A stretch of 33,945 nucleotides of DNA from the NCBI GenBank assembly GCA_049999725.1, contig JBNGIS010039022.1:41161-75105 (forward strand), in the 5' to 3' direction. A program made the translations under genes and the position numbers. This DNA is from Haplomitrium mnioides (taxonomy: Eukaryota > Marchantiophyta > Haplomitriopsida > Calobryales). Below are positions 9,423 to 18,850 of the stretch, in pieces. The first letter of the stretch is position 1, and the number at the start of each line of letters is the position of its first letter. Under the pieces are notes generated by a model that saw nothing but the letters and a program-made list of their open reading frames with translations, was not told where the DNA came from and did no database searches.

Positions 9423-9990
9423 TGTAACGATCACTAACTTTAGTAAGCCATATCTAAAAATAATGTCAACTATGTCTAGAAAGCTATTACTAAGTTAGAG
9501 TAGCAAAAAGCAATTGCTATTATAGAGAGATGGACACGTGGCACGAGAAGAGAAAGTCAACGAATTAAAGTGAAAGAAAGAGTCTAGATAGACTACTTTA
9601 GAAGAGGATAAAGACATGTGACAACTAGAGAATTAAAATAAAGAGAAGGTTCTAAAGATAAGGACATGTGGTAGAAGGAGAACTAAACAGATGGAAGGTT
9701 TCAAGGATAAAGACATGTGGCAAAAGGAGAACAAAAGTAAAAGGTGGTTCAATTATAGTGAGAGAGAAAAGAGGGGTCCAATTAGAAGAGGATAGAAAAG
9801 AAACCAATGGAGTTCTTCCACCTATATAAGCAAAGTGCTTTCTCTCAAGTATATAAAGAAGGGAGAGTGCCTTGTTTGGCATCTTTTACCTTGTGGGTTT
9901 TCCAAGTTCTTTCTGTGCTTCTCTTGTGCTAACTTGTATGTGTTGTATTTGTACTAACTTATGTGTGTAATGTGGGTGCGTAGTGTTACA
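9423..9990 (+). repeat. 3' LTR of gypsy element
   Basis: 568 bp, TGTAACGATCAC to GTGTTACA, gap-free match to the 5' LTR with about 26 substitutions counted by eye. Confidence 0.93.
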
Positions 9991-9995
9991 CCAGG
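9991..9995. repeat. Target site duplication CCAGG (right)
   Basis: Exact repeat of 531-535, immediately after the 3' LTR. Confidence 0.95.
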
Positions 9996-10101
9996 TCCTT
10001 TATTGTTCCACAACAAACTAGCCATTGGTAGTCTAGTTTTTGTGGCTCTAGAGCCATCAAAACATTTGAATACCTGTAAGGCTTTGATTGAGGTGGTTTG
10101 A
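9991..10101 (+). pseudogene. Coding-like remnant continuing across the gypsy insertion
   Basis: Starting in the right copy of CCAGG, 36 codons are open (PGPLLFHNKLAIGSLVFVAL, then EPSKHLNTCKALIEVV, then TGA). With the left flank (389-520) it looks like one gene exon, interrupted at a Ser-Pro-Gly codon triplet by the retrotransposon and carrying one additional frame change. I do not recognise the family. The first nine bases include the duplicated target site 9991-9995. Confidence 0.4.
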
Positions 10102-10560
10102 GAGCATTGACATTTTATGCCATTTTCTCCAAAGTGAAAAGTACCAAAATTCAAGGTAAAAAATCTTACGAAAAAAATTTCATAGTGAGAGAAAGGTAGA
10201 AAATAGCAAAATGACAAGTAAATAAAAACCATAAAGTATACTCTCGACAATGGAAAGAAACTTTCCATTGTCGCTTTTGTTTTATACTAAAATTTTAAAA
10301 ATATACATTTTCCCGCAAAAAAATGATTCATGGAGCTCTTGACACATAGGTTCCCATGGTGCCAAAAAAAAAGTTATTATATAAAGCATTGCTCATTTTC
10401 ATCTTTCCAATTTCTTTTTTTCATTTCCTTTACAAAAATTTTATAATTTCATCGCTTTGTAAAATTTTCTTCAAAAGCACATTTTTTGGATATACTGGTA
10501 GAAGTTCAAAATATTTGTTAAAATATTTACTTCAAATTGTTTTGTTTGTATTGTTATTTA
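10102..10560. other. AT-rich spacer with one perfect hairpin
   Basis: No gene is recognisable here. The stretch is A/T-homopolymer rich. The only distinct structure is the hairpin at 10245-10273. The open frame 10356-10571 is low-complexity (F, L, I, K) and is not credited. Confidence 0.5.
10245..10273. repeat. Perfect 13-bp inverted repeat with 3-nt loop
   Basis: CGACAATGGAAAG, then AAA, then CTTTCCATTGTCG. The stem is perfect over 13 bp. Weak pairing may extend outward (AGTATA upstream, TATACT downstream). It could be a small foldback element or a chance palindrome preserved in spacer. Confidence 0.85.
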
Positions 10561-10563
10561 TCA

Positions 10564-12078
10564 ATGGCTAGAGTTTTCAAAAGCAAGAAGAGGCTAGAAT
10601 TTCAATATTCATGTTCGTAGAAAAGTGTTGCTTTTGGTCGGCAGCTAGAGATAGTTTCAAACCATTGTTCTATGGAGGTAAGTGATGGAATACACAAAGC
10701 ATCAAGTGTGATGGCGAGTATTTTGGGGAAAAAAATGGAGTTAGATAGCTACCTATGAACTTTGAGCAAGTGAACCCTATGTGCGCATAGGATCAAGGAT
10801 TGAACTCTATGCTCGTATAGGGTGAAGGAGTGATTCCAATGCGCGTATAGGATCAAGAAGTGAACCCAATACCTACATAGGATCCAAGACTCTCCAACAG
10901 ATCAACAAAAAGTTGTTCAAGTGAGAATTTCCATATGGTTGTGGACCTTTCTTTGTTCTAATCAGATGAAAACAAAAATGTTCAAGATTCAAATGTATTT
11001 GTCCAAAACACGAAAAACATAGAATCCATGGATGAGATCAATTTTGGAGATGATTCGTTGTCATCGATAGCACCACTCAAACAACGAGTGATTTCTACTC
11101 AAGTTGGACCTGTAAATGACATTGGGAGATCTTTCAAAAACCGAATTCTTTTGGAAGAATCTTCATAAGACAGTTTAGAAATTGATTCTAGCAATTTCCT
11201 TGGAGCTATCGCCAAGGGCCCCGATTATTTTATAGAAAACATTTCCTATTGTTCAAGATATTGATGAAGATTTTTTTTGGCCTGGTCGAATTCTCCCAAT
11301 TCTCAAGTTGACCTTTATCCTTCGAAAACTTATTTTGAATGAACAAACAATGTTTTGGATGATGCTCAAGATTTTCAAGTTAATGAATTATTTTCGATGG
11401 CTGGATTTGCCTACGGACCGTATTGACTATAAGAATTCTTTGTTAGAGCCAAAACCCAAATGGGTAAACACTTTACATGAAAATTCTTTGCAAAAAGTCC
11501 ATCATAATGAGAGATTTGTGAAGAAAAAGCTTGATCCAATATCAATTTTGAAATTGAGCAGAATTTCATCGTTGTCAAAATAACTTTTTGTTGTTGTACA
11601 AGACAAATGTTTTGAAAAATGTGAGAGAAACGTATTTTTTACAAAGCATGAAGAATCGAGATATCACATTGTAGTAGGAAATACTAAGAAAAGACTCTGA
11701 TGTTGAAAATCGGTTCACTTTGCTTGGTAATATCATTATCTGTAAACGAGCCTTCAAATTAATATTATTAGTAGGGAATGATAGAATCCAAATGTGCGTG
11801 ATGGACAGTTTTTATCAGCGACACTTTGAGAGAATGCCCACTCACGAAATTTATAACTTGCCCGATAATTTTACAAAATTGGAAGTTTATGACTACTACA
11901 CAACTTATTTGAAAGAGAAAAATCTCGGTTGCATTCTTAGTTTTTTGGGTTTTACAAAAAATTGGAGAACTCATTTTCCAAATGTTAAAATTACAAAATG
12001 CAATAGATTTGTTGTTTGTAAAACATGCAAAGAAATAAAATCATTGCAAAAAAAAATCGTCTTGGAGTTCGACAACGG
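10564..12078 (+). pseudogene. DUF7869-type transposase-like gene, 5' half, decayed
   Basis: A consensus splice donor (GGAG|GTAAGTG, intron from 10678) and acceptor (TTCTAATCAG|, exon from 10966) bound a likely intron. After the acceptor the frame reads DENKNVQDSNVFVQNTKN, DEINFGDDSLSSIAPL and QVGPVNDIGRSFKNRILLEE, then a stop and further fragments. Frame 11720-12100 contains MLGNIIICKRAF (a G-x-x-VC-xx-AF-like motif) and NWRTHFPNVKITKCNRFVVC with KTCKEIK, the conserved region upstream of the catalytic-like half of this family. A likely second donor is at 12078/12079 (AACG|GTAACA). The first ATG at 10564 is followed by a stop after 18 codons, so the true start is unsure. The family is widespread and repetitive. 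A transposase role is suspected but unproven. Confidence 0.6.
10771..10890. repeat. Four tandem 30-bp palindromic units inside the predicted first intron
   Basis: Units start at 10771, 10801, 10831 and 10861, exactly 30 bp apart, each of the form TGAACCCTAT-GYGCGCATAG-GATCAAG. The core CTATGTGCGCATAG is an inverted repeat. The fourth unit is the most diverged (AATACCTACATAG). Confidence 0.9.
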
Positions 12079-12760
12079 TAACAAATTTCTTCTCTTTTGA
12101 AACCTACGGTTATTAGATGTTCTTTTAGTGAGATTCAAAGCTTACTTCTAGAGATGTTATGCTTTATCAACTAAGTGTCAAAAGATATTTGATTTGTCAA
12201 ATTAACCTTAGCAATTTGAATTGTGACAATAGAGTCTATGCTCGCATAAGGTTTGTTGCTTTTAGTTTGAATCCAAATCATGCCGAGAGTCAAGTAAAGT
12301 GAGGAAATGGATCTGATTGTTGGTTGTGACCTTAGCCTTGCATTGAGTTTTGCTATTGTTGCTTTGAATGAAGAGCCCATTGCTAGATAAACAATATCAA
12401 GAATCATTTTAGTTGTTTGCAAATCCTATGCGTACATAGGTTTTGTTCTTGTTTCTTTCAAATCCAATCGTGACAATAGTCAAAACAAGCCAATATATTG
12501 ATGTTGTTGCTTTTGGTCCTATGCACGCATATGATGAGTTATTGTTTCCAGTGATCATATGCACGCATAGAATCTGTTATTGTTATTTTAATCTTTTGCA
12601 AACAAAGAGTCTAAGCTATCTTTGAAACTAAAGTTCCAGTTTGTGACCCATTGTGCGGAAATCTTGTTTTTCTTCTTTGCAAACTTTTGATTTTTTTCAA
12701 GTCAAAGACAAGTACTTACTGTGAATTTTATTCATACTCTTCTATATTTAAATTAACCTA
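12079..12760. other. Probable intron (left part) of the DUF7869-like gene with dispersed palindromes
   Basis: No coding domain is visible. Four palindromic motifs of the intron-1 type occur: TCTATGCTCGCATAAG (about 12233), CCTATGCGTACATAGG (about 12424), CCTATGCACGCATATG (about 12518) and ATATGCACGCATAGAA (about 12557). The copia element is inserted in this stretch at 12760/12761. Confidence 0.5.
12756..12760. repeat. Target site duplication ACCTA (left, imperfect)
   Basis: ACCTA precedes the 5' LTR, and ACTTA (20731-20735) follows the 3' LTR. The two match at four of five bases, as expected for an old insertion. Confidence 0.65.
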
Positions 12761-12875
12761 TGTTATAAGGACATATATATAAACCCTATGTAAGTGGTCA
12801 TCCACACATTCATTCATTCATACTCTCACCTTTGCAAACTCATGTGTGTGTGTGTGCGGTGCTTATACAATAACA
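12761..12875 (+). repeat. 5' LTR of copia element
   Basis: 115 bp from TGTTATAAGG to CAATAACA. The terminal hexamers TGTTAT and ATAACA are inverted repeats of each other. ACATATATATAAACCCT near the start is a TATA-like stretch. It also contains tandem ATTC units (CATTCATTCATTCAT) and a short (TG)n run. Confidence 0.92.
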
Positions 12876-12892
12876 CGTTATCAGCACGAAAG
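12876..12892 (+). other. Candidate copia primer binding site
   Basis: CGTTATCAGCACGAAAG directly follows the LTR. From memory, TTATCAGCACGA-type sequences occur at this place in many plant copia elements. I cannot assign the tRNA with certainty. Confidence 0.55.
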
Positions 12893-14747
12893 GGCTCTAC
12901 AAATTTTTTTTCCGCATGCGCTCAATCTGCACCAACACTTGAGAAAGCTCCCACGTACTCACATGAGCATACACTATTTTTTTCCTTCTGTGCGAGATTC
13001 TTTTTCCCTATTCCTTTGGTCCCGCGAACTTTTGTCTTGCCATTTTTTTTTTCTAATAGATTTGCATTGCGCACCTATTCTTTCCCTCACCTGTTAGTGG
13101 TTCTTTTTCTACCACACTCTTCTTCACGACCCTCTTTCTCTCTCTCTTTCCTTTTGAATGAGCCCCGTACGGAATAGGGCTTCTTCCTTTGTTCAATGCT
13201 ACTCCTTCGTCGTTCGACGTTGCTCTTTCTTTTGCTCGATAACTGCTCCTTCGTCGCCCGACACTGCTTTTGCTCTTGCTCGAAGCTGCTTCTTCCTTGT
13301 TTGACGATGCCTCTGCTCTTGCTTGATGCTACTTCTACTCTTACTTGACGTTGCTCTTTGCTCGACACTACTTTTTGCTTGACGCTCACTCCTTGCTCGC
13401 TCTTGCTTGACATCACATCTGGTGACTCTTGGCACTTCCTTTTCTGCTTCTGTTGGGCGACACTCTTATGCTTCGTGACCATCCACTCACCTATGTAACA
13501 CTCCGTGACTACTTGGTTGGAGACTTTTCTCCTCTTGGTCTCTACTTAACAACTTTGCTTCCTACTGCGGCTTCATAGCTCATCTTTTTTCCTCTCTTGT
13601 TGTTTGTCCCTCTATTCGACGACATTGAGTAGCATTGGCTCTACTTTCTTGACTTTTCGATTCTATGCGTGCTCGAAGCTAACCTACATTACCCTTGTTT
13701 TCTCTACCTTCTATGTTATGAACTATCCAGCATAGAAGATGACTCCAATGCTAGCTCTCACTCAACACTAGAGCTTACTGGACTCATTTCATCCTTCCTT
13801 CATTCGTTTCTAACATTGACAGACCAAATCTAATCTCATTTTCTGGTATTACGTTGCTTCTTTTCTAATTAAGTCCTTTCTCTACTATCACCTACGACAT
13901 AGAAACATTCAAGCAAGGGAGAGGAAAAGCACAAGTTACACAGACCTGTGCACAAGTTTGACTCACCTGTTTATGCAGCATAGAAGACCAATCAGGAACA
14001 TCTTTGGTGAAGATACCTTCACGCAGGCGACCACACAGAGGCTACATCAACACTCAACGAAAGAGTGACATTGCATCTTGCCACTTCAAGCTCTTCCACT
14101 CTATTCTTCATCACTTCCTGGTTCAATTCTCTCAACCTATCTTTTGATCATATTCCATTGCTTCTTTTCTACTCTCTGAATGAACATATCCCTTACAAGG
14201 GATATACTTGTTGAATCTGGACTAATTCTGACAAAGGTTACAAGCGAATCATTCTAACAAGAAATGCTGACCCATGTCACCTCTTGAGGTCAACACCTAT
14301 CTGGCCATACCTGCAACGGTTATTTTTTTTTTACAAAACTAGTATTGTAGAGAGGCACCACAGCGATAGGAAGCTAGGTCATATTTTAGCTCAAGGAGGA
14401 CACACAAGGAAGATCTGGGAGGACATGCTATTGGCACATCAGAAGTAGTAGACCTATACATAAACAGGGCAGTCTCTTCATCCTTTAGCAACATTCATTT
14501 TTCATTTCAGTTCTCAATGCTTATACCAATCGATTCGTAGCTGGTCCATTCTTTCCTGTTTTCATTTCAGTTCTTGATTTTTGCGCTTAAGGCAGAAAAC
14601 ATAAACAGGTACAAGGGTGATTGACCAAAACCCAAGCCCACATATGCAAATCATTGCCGCCCTTACCCATCAACTACTTTCGCCAGAAATTCTGGTTTAT
14701 CTATCTCATTCTTAGGCACTCTCAGCAGGGCAGAGAAAAGATCCACC
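12893..14747 (+). other. Copia leader region (long, no recognisable gene)
   Basis: About 1.85 kb of C/T-rich untranslated leader. It includes the degenerate repeat block at 13190-13430 and otherwise holds nothing I recognise. Open frames here (for example 12794-13177 plus, 13087-13482 minus) are explained by composition and repetition. Confidence 0.5.
13190..13430 (+). repeat. Degenerate CTCTTGCTYGACGCTGCT minisatellite
   Basis: Repeated words GCTCGA / GCTTGAC / TTCGACG alternate with TGCTCTT / CTRCTTCT about every 25-35 bases. On the minus strand this yields long open frames rich in S, K, R, E and Q. Those frames follow from the repeat rather than from a gene. Confidence 0.6.
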
Positions 14748-15662
14748 ATGACATTTGTGGAATTTCTAAAATTTCAAGCTCTGAAAATAGATGGTTCCAA
14801 CTATTGTTCTTGGTCACTTGATGTTACGACCTACTTAACATCCAAAGCTATCCGTGAAGTCATCAACATGGATGACAACATCACCCCATGTGACGCAGTA
14901 AGAGCCCTTATTCTGATTAGACACCACATGGTGGAACCCTTGAGACTTCAATACCTCAACTATCACAGTCCCCATCTACTATGGGAAAAACTGAAGCTCA
15001 AATTCGACCATCTGACAAGTATATCACTACCTGCAACGAGACATGATTGGATTAACCTATGAGTTTAGATCCATACGTCTATTGTAAACTACAACAACAA
15101 ACTATTTTGCATTGTATCACAGCTATCAATCTATAGTCACCCCATGACCGATGAATAACAGATAGAGAAAACTCTATCGACATTTCTTGTGAGCAATCTC
15201 ATTTTGGCATTCCAATATTGCAACATGCGATTCACTCGGTACTATGAACTCATAACATATATGCTACTTGCCAAAAAGCATCAACTACTCCTCGTGGAAA
15301 ATGCAAAGAAGCGGCCCCTAGGGTCTGCCGCCCCTCATCTGAACCCCGAATCACACTTTACAGGTACTGGCCTTTACCATCGCCTTAGGAATAAACATTT
15401 TTCCAGAGGCAGGGGAAGGGGTAACCTCAAATTCAGGGGGAGAAATAACCGCCCGACCAGCAATCGACCTCCAACTCCCAGTCACAGAGATAGACATTCC
15501 AACCATTGTATTTCGACCACACCAGAAAATGCGTCACAACACACATGAAATAACAGAGGAGGATGACAAATCTATAGAGGCCGACGAAATTTGTTTGCTC
15601 CACGCCAACAACAAACCACATGCAATCGATGTGGCATATGTGGCCACACCCAGCCCACATGC
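14748..15662 (+). pseudogene. gag: gag of copia element, frameshifted
   Basis: ATG at 14748 starts MTFVEFLKFQALKIDGSNYC with SWSLDVTTYL, the L-x-G-x-N-Y-xx-W signature of plant copia Gag, and runs to 15062. After a frame change, 15189-15548 continues with ILAFQYCNMRFTRYYELITY, LLLVENAKKRPLGSAAP and an RGRGRGN basic stretch. A third frame supplies a perfect CX2CX4HX4C knuckle (CNRCGICGHTQPTC) at 15621-15662. At least two indels separate the parts. Gag forms the particle shell and binds RNA. Confidence 0.85.
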
Positions 15663-15743
15663 AGAGTGCTCATGCACCTAGCGCAACTTTATCAACAAAG
15701 CACCAGACCTCACAATCATGAAGTATAGGGCAACTTACTGGAA

Positions 15744-16310
15744 TTGACAGATATGGATGAATATCCACATAATAATATACACGCTGAAAGTCACATGACT
15801 CACTCATTACTATCAAACCAGAAAAATGGATCTGAGATAACTTGTATTATAGATAGCGGATCCTCGCACACCATTTTGCAAAACCGCAAGTATTTCTCAT
15901 CAATCAAACCTTATTCTAGGTATATGACAACTATTACTGGCCATAATCACATTGAAGAAGGACATGGTTCAGCGACCATTATATTTCCAAGTGGAACAAG
16001 ACTAAAAATCAAATCAGCAATCTATGCACCTATAGCAACCAGAAACCTCATCAATTTCCAAGATATACGACAAAATGGTTTTCACATTCAAACTGGATCT
16101 TTTCATGATATTGAAGTCCTCCATGTCCTGAGTCCAACTATAGCAGGCTTTGACATACGAGAATCATTCTCACTATCACCACCTGGATTATACACCACAA
16201 AAATATTTTCATATCATGTCTCTACCAAACCGGTATCAACAACCATTACATTGCACAACCGCCTAGGACATCCAAGCTGAGACATGTTCTATCACATCAA
16301 AAAGGACAAC
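15744..16310 (+). pseudogene. pol: Protease and start of integrase (copia pol)
   Basis: The frame 15744-16280 carries CIIDSGSSHTIL, the copia protease active site (DSG intact), followed by the conserved hydrophobic strands IIFPSGTRLKIKSAIYAP and NLINFQDIRQNGFHI. The C-terminal LHNRLGHPS is the pre-integrase/zinc-binding histidine motif (normally LWH-R-LGHP). A stop at 16278-16280 then interrupts pol. The protease half is the best-preserved part of this pol. Confidence 0.88.
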
Positions 16311-17100
16311 AAAGGCATGCCATAGAACATGCATCCACTACCATCGGATACTATATGCTTGGCATGCGCACAAGGAAAACTGAGAACTGCATCTTCTCAC
16401 GACAAAACAACAATCACAATTCCTCGATTCTTCGAGAGAATCCACACTGATATCTGTGGGCCCATCCACCCACCTTCGAGACCATTTTGATGCTTCCTTA
16501 TTACCATTGATGCATCATCCAAATGGTCAGAAGTATCCATTCTTACAACCAAAAACATGGTTTTCTCGAAACTATTGTCCCAAATCTTGAAACTCTCAGT
16601 ATAGTTCCTTGATACCCAATCAGAAATCTGAGAGTGGACAATGCTGGAAAATTCTCTTCACAGGCTTTTGACAATTTTTGCACATCTAACGGCATAGACA
16701 TACAATATTCAGTTCCACATGTACACTTTCAAAATGACATTGCAGAATCTGCTATTAAGAGAATACAACTCATAGCAAGACCATTACATCTGAATTCAAA
16801 ACTCCCCACCGCTTCTTGGGGACATGCAATCATGCATATAGCATCTCTATTGCATTATAGACCATCTGTATTCAATCAGAATTCCCCGCACCAACTTGAA
16901 GTCGGGATTCCAGCAGATATATCACACCTTCACACATTTGGCTATCTCGTTCTTGTCCCAATTTTAGGACCACATCAAACAAAGATGGGGCCACAATGCC
17001 AAAAAGGCATATATGTCAATTTTGAATCCTCTTCTATCATCCGATATCTTGAACCCTCAACATCTGATGTGTTTAAGTCTCGATTCACAAACTATTAATT
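16281..17100 (+). pseudogene. pol: Integrase (copia pol), decayed
   Basis: Fragments show the zinc-binding cysteines (DTICLACAQGKL), the first catalytic aspartate (ERIHTDICGPIHPP) and ITIDASSKWSEV. In frame 16634-17098 come VDNAGKFSSQAFDNFC (second aspartate; consensus DNGxEF), QYSVPHVHFQNDIAES (catalytic glutamate), PTASWGHAIMHIASLLHYRP, HTFGYLVLVP and KGIYVNFESSSIIRYLEP. The catalytic triad residues are retained, but stops and frame changes occur at about 16280-16325, 16485 and 16603. Confidence 0.9.
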
Positions 17101-17185
17101 CTTTGAAGAATCTTTTCCACATCTAGCACAAGAGGACAAAGCTGTACAATCCAAACCTAAGGACAACTTAATATGACACCAGCAC

Positions 17186-17512
17186 TTGTCATTGGACTTT
17201 GATCAACGAAACAGACATTTAGATGCCAAAGTCAGAAGACTCCTCAATTTACAACAAACATTAATTAAAATGCCTGACGCATTCAACAATGTAGCCAACA
17301 TTACCAAATCACATTTAGAAGCTACAAATGCTCCAACTAGACTTCAAAAAGTCGATACACTTGCCAATGATATACAGCCTAAGGCAAAGCGTGGCAGACC
17401 TATAGGCTCAAAGAATAAGCCTAAATCATCGACATCATTGAACGTTGCTACTGACAACGATGAAATAGCAATTGACTATTCCCATACTGGTCAAATATGG
17501 GATAGATCCTAG
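17186..17512 (+). pseudogene. pol: Integrase-RT linker (copia pol)
   Basis: 108 codons, including LNLQQTLIKMPDAFNNVANI and the basic KAKRGRPIGSKNKPKS. That RGRPxGSKD/N-type motif is frequent in the linker just before RT in plant copia polyproteins. It is offset from the RT frame by one lesion near 17500. Confidence 0.75.
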
Positions 17513-17539
17513 ACCCTTATGGATGATTTATTCACATTA

Positions 17540-18022
17540 TCTGTATCAAAGTCTATACACAAGGATATACCTAATCCTTTATATGTACGAGAAGCACAAT
17601 CAAGAACCGATTGGCCCCAATGGGAAAAAAATTAATTCAGAACTTGACTCTCTCATACAACGACAAGTATTCAGATCTGTCATGCCAGCACTTCTAGATA
17701 TGTATCTGATAGACTACAAATTTATTTTTGTCAGCAAATATAATGTGAAAGGTGATGTCACAAGATATAAGGCAAGACTATTGCCCAAAGGATACACTCA
17801 GATTCCTGGACGTGACTATGACCTCACATACTCACCTGTCATTGACACTATTACTTACAGATATATGATAGCATTTGCTATCCAACATCATCTTACTATG
17901 CATATAATAGATGTCATCACTGCCTACTTTTATGGCACTCTAGATACCCAGATTTTTATGAAAGCACCCCCAGAACTCATATCAAGAATGGCATTTCACA
18001 TTAGGGGGAGAACAACCAAAGT
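17540..18022 (+). pseudogene. pol: Reverse transcriptase, N-terminal half (copia pol)
   Basis: Frame 17472-18038 carries INSELDSLIQRQVFRSV, YKFIFVSKYNVKGDVTRYKA, RLLPKGYTQIPGRDYDLTYS, PVIDTITYRYMIAFA and HIIDVITAYFYGTLDTQI with FMKAPPEL. The motif A aspartate (17910-17912) is intact. It ends where the repeat-peptide block begins, after PPELISRMAFHIRG. A small frame change near 18000 separates it from the repeat frame. Confidence 0.92.
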
Positions 18023-18844
18023 GCATATGGACCTTTAGTCCCAAACGGCCCAAATACTGAGATTAGACCTTTTGTCTCTCATGACCCAAATACTGAGATA
18101 AGATCTTTTCTCTCTCATGGCCCAAATACTGAGATTAGACCTTTTGTCTTTCATGGCTCAAATACTGAGATTAGACCTTTTGTCTCTCATGGCCTAAATT
18201 CTGAGGTTGGACCTTGTGCCCCTTACGACATGCACTATAAAAATAGACCTTTAGTCCACAAAGGTATAATGATTCAAAATGGACCTTTGGTTCACAAAGA
18301 CCTCAATATGGAAAAAGGACCTTTTGTTCTCAATGGCCAACAAATTAAAGGACTTTTTGTCCGCAAAAGGCCACTACCAATCCAGAAAGGACCTTTAGTC
18401 CTCATGTCAGAAAAAAAATGCCAAATGATGGAAAGTAAGTTGTACAATCATCTCAATGGACCTTTAGTCCAGCTAGTGCACTTGTTGAGCAAGCAACATC
18501 TCAATGGACCTTTAGTCCAGCCTATGCACTCATTGAGCAAGCAGCATCTCAATGGATCTTTAGTCCAGCCAGCGCACTCGTTGAGCAAGCAGCATCTCAA
18601 TGGACCTTTAGTTCAGCTAGCGCACTCGCTAAGCACGCAACATTCCAAAGGATCTTTAGTCCAGCCAGCCAATTTGCTGAGCACACAACGTTGCAAAGGA
18701 CCTTTAGTCTCACATATATACAAGCTACATAAGCAACGACAAAGTGGACCTTTAGTCCCTCATCATCAAAGTGTACCACATGACAATGTGAAGTTGGCAA
18801 AGCATTCTATTAATGCATTTGGATCACCAATCAATCAATCATAG
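18002..18844 (+). repeat. In-frame GPLVxH peptide-repeat block inside copia RT
   Basis: A continuous frame of about 280 codons encodes reiterated short peptides. First come about five units of the type GPNTEIRPFVSHG (39 bp each, 18041-18225). Looser units follow (NRPLVHKG, NGPLVHKD, KGPFVLNG, KGPLVLMS). Then come six longer units of the type HLNGPLVQPxHSLSKQ (48-57 bp, about 18450-18720), and finally SGPLVPHH. Each repeat centres on the near-palindromic GGACCTTTAGTCC. The block sits between RT motif A/PPEL and the YGLKQSGxxWY motif, so it expands the fingers/palm junction. The frame is open in spite of decay elsewhere, which suggests it was translated in the ancestor. Confidence 0.9.
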
Positions 18845-18850
18845 ACATAA

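Larger units (their letters stand above)
536..9990 (+). mobile_element. Ty3/gypsy chromovirus LTR retrotransposon, decayed, with nested insertion
   Basis: A full-length element is bounded by 568-bp LTRs and a perfect 5-bp duplication. Internal order is primer site, leader, gag with a CCHC knuckle, protease, RT, RNase H, integrase, GPY/F module and chromodomain, then polypurine tract. This order and the C-terminal chromodomain place it in the chromovirus branch of Ty3/gypsy. Removing the 3,281-bp insertion at 1956-5236 and one duplication copy leaves roughly 6.2 kb, normal for the group. Gag and pol carry several stops and frameshifts, and the protease active site reads DSR instead of DSG/DTG, so the copy should be inactive. 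LTR divergence, counted by eye, is about 26 substitutions over 568 bp. Confidence 0.93.

Noticed and set aside
10771-10890. Regular 30-bp units as a CRISPR-like array
   Set aside because: Repeats are directly adjacent, palindromic and degenerate, with no unique spacers and no cas genes. The context is plant nuclear DNA.
12794-13177. 127-codon plus frame starting in the copia LTR
   Set aside because: Low-complexity F/S/R/L peptide crossing LTR and leader. Reads through known noncoding parts of the element.
13087-13482. 131-codon basic minus-strand frame resembling an SR/KE-rich protein
   Set aside because: Explained by the degenerate GCTYGAC minisatellite of the copia leader, and it has no independent gene signals.
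18597-18800. Minus-strand frame with repeated V/A/H peptides
   Set aside because: Reverse shadow of the GPLVxH repeat block.
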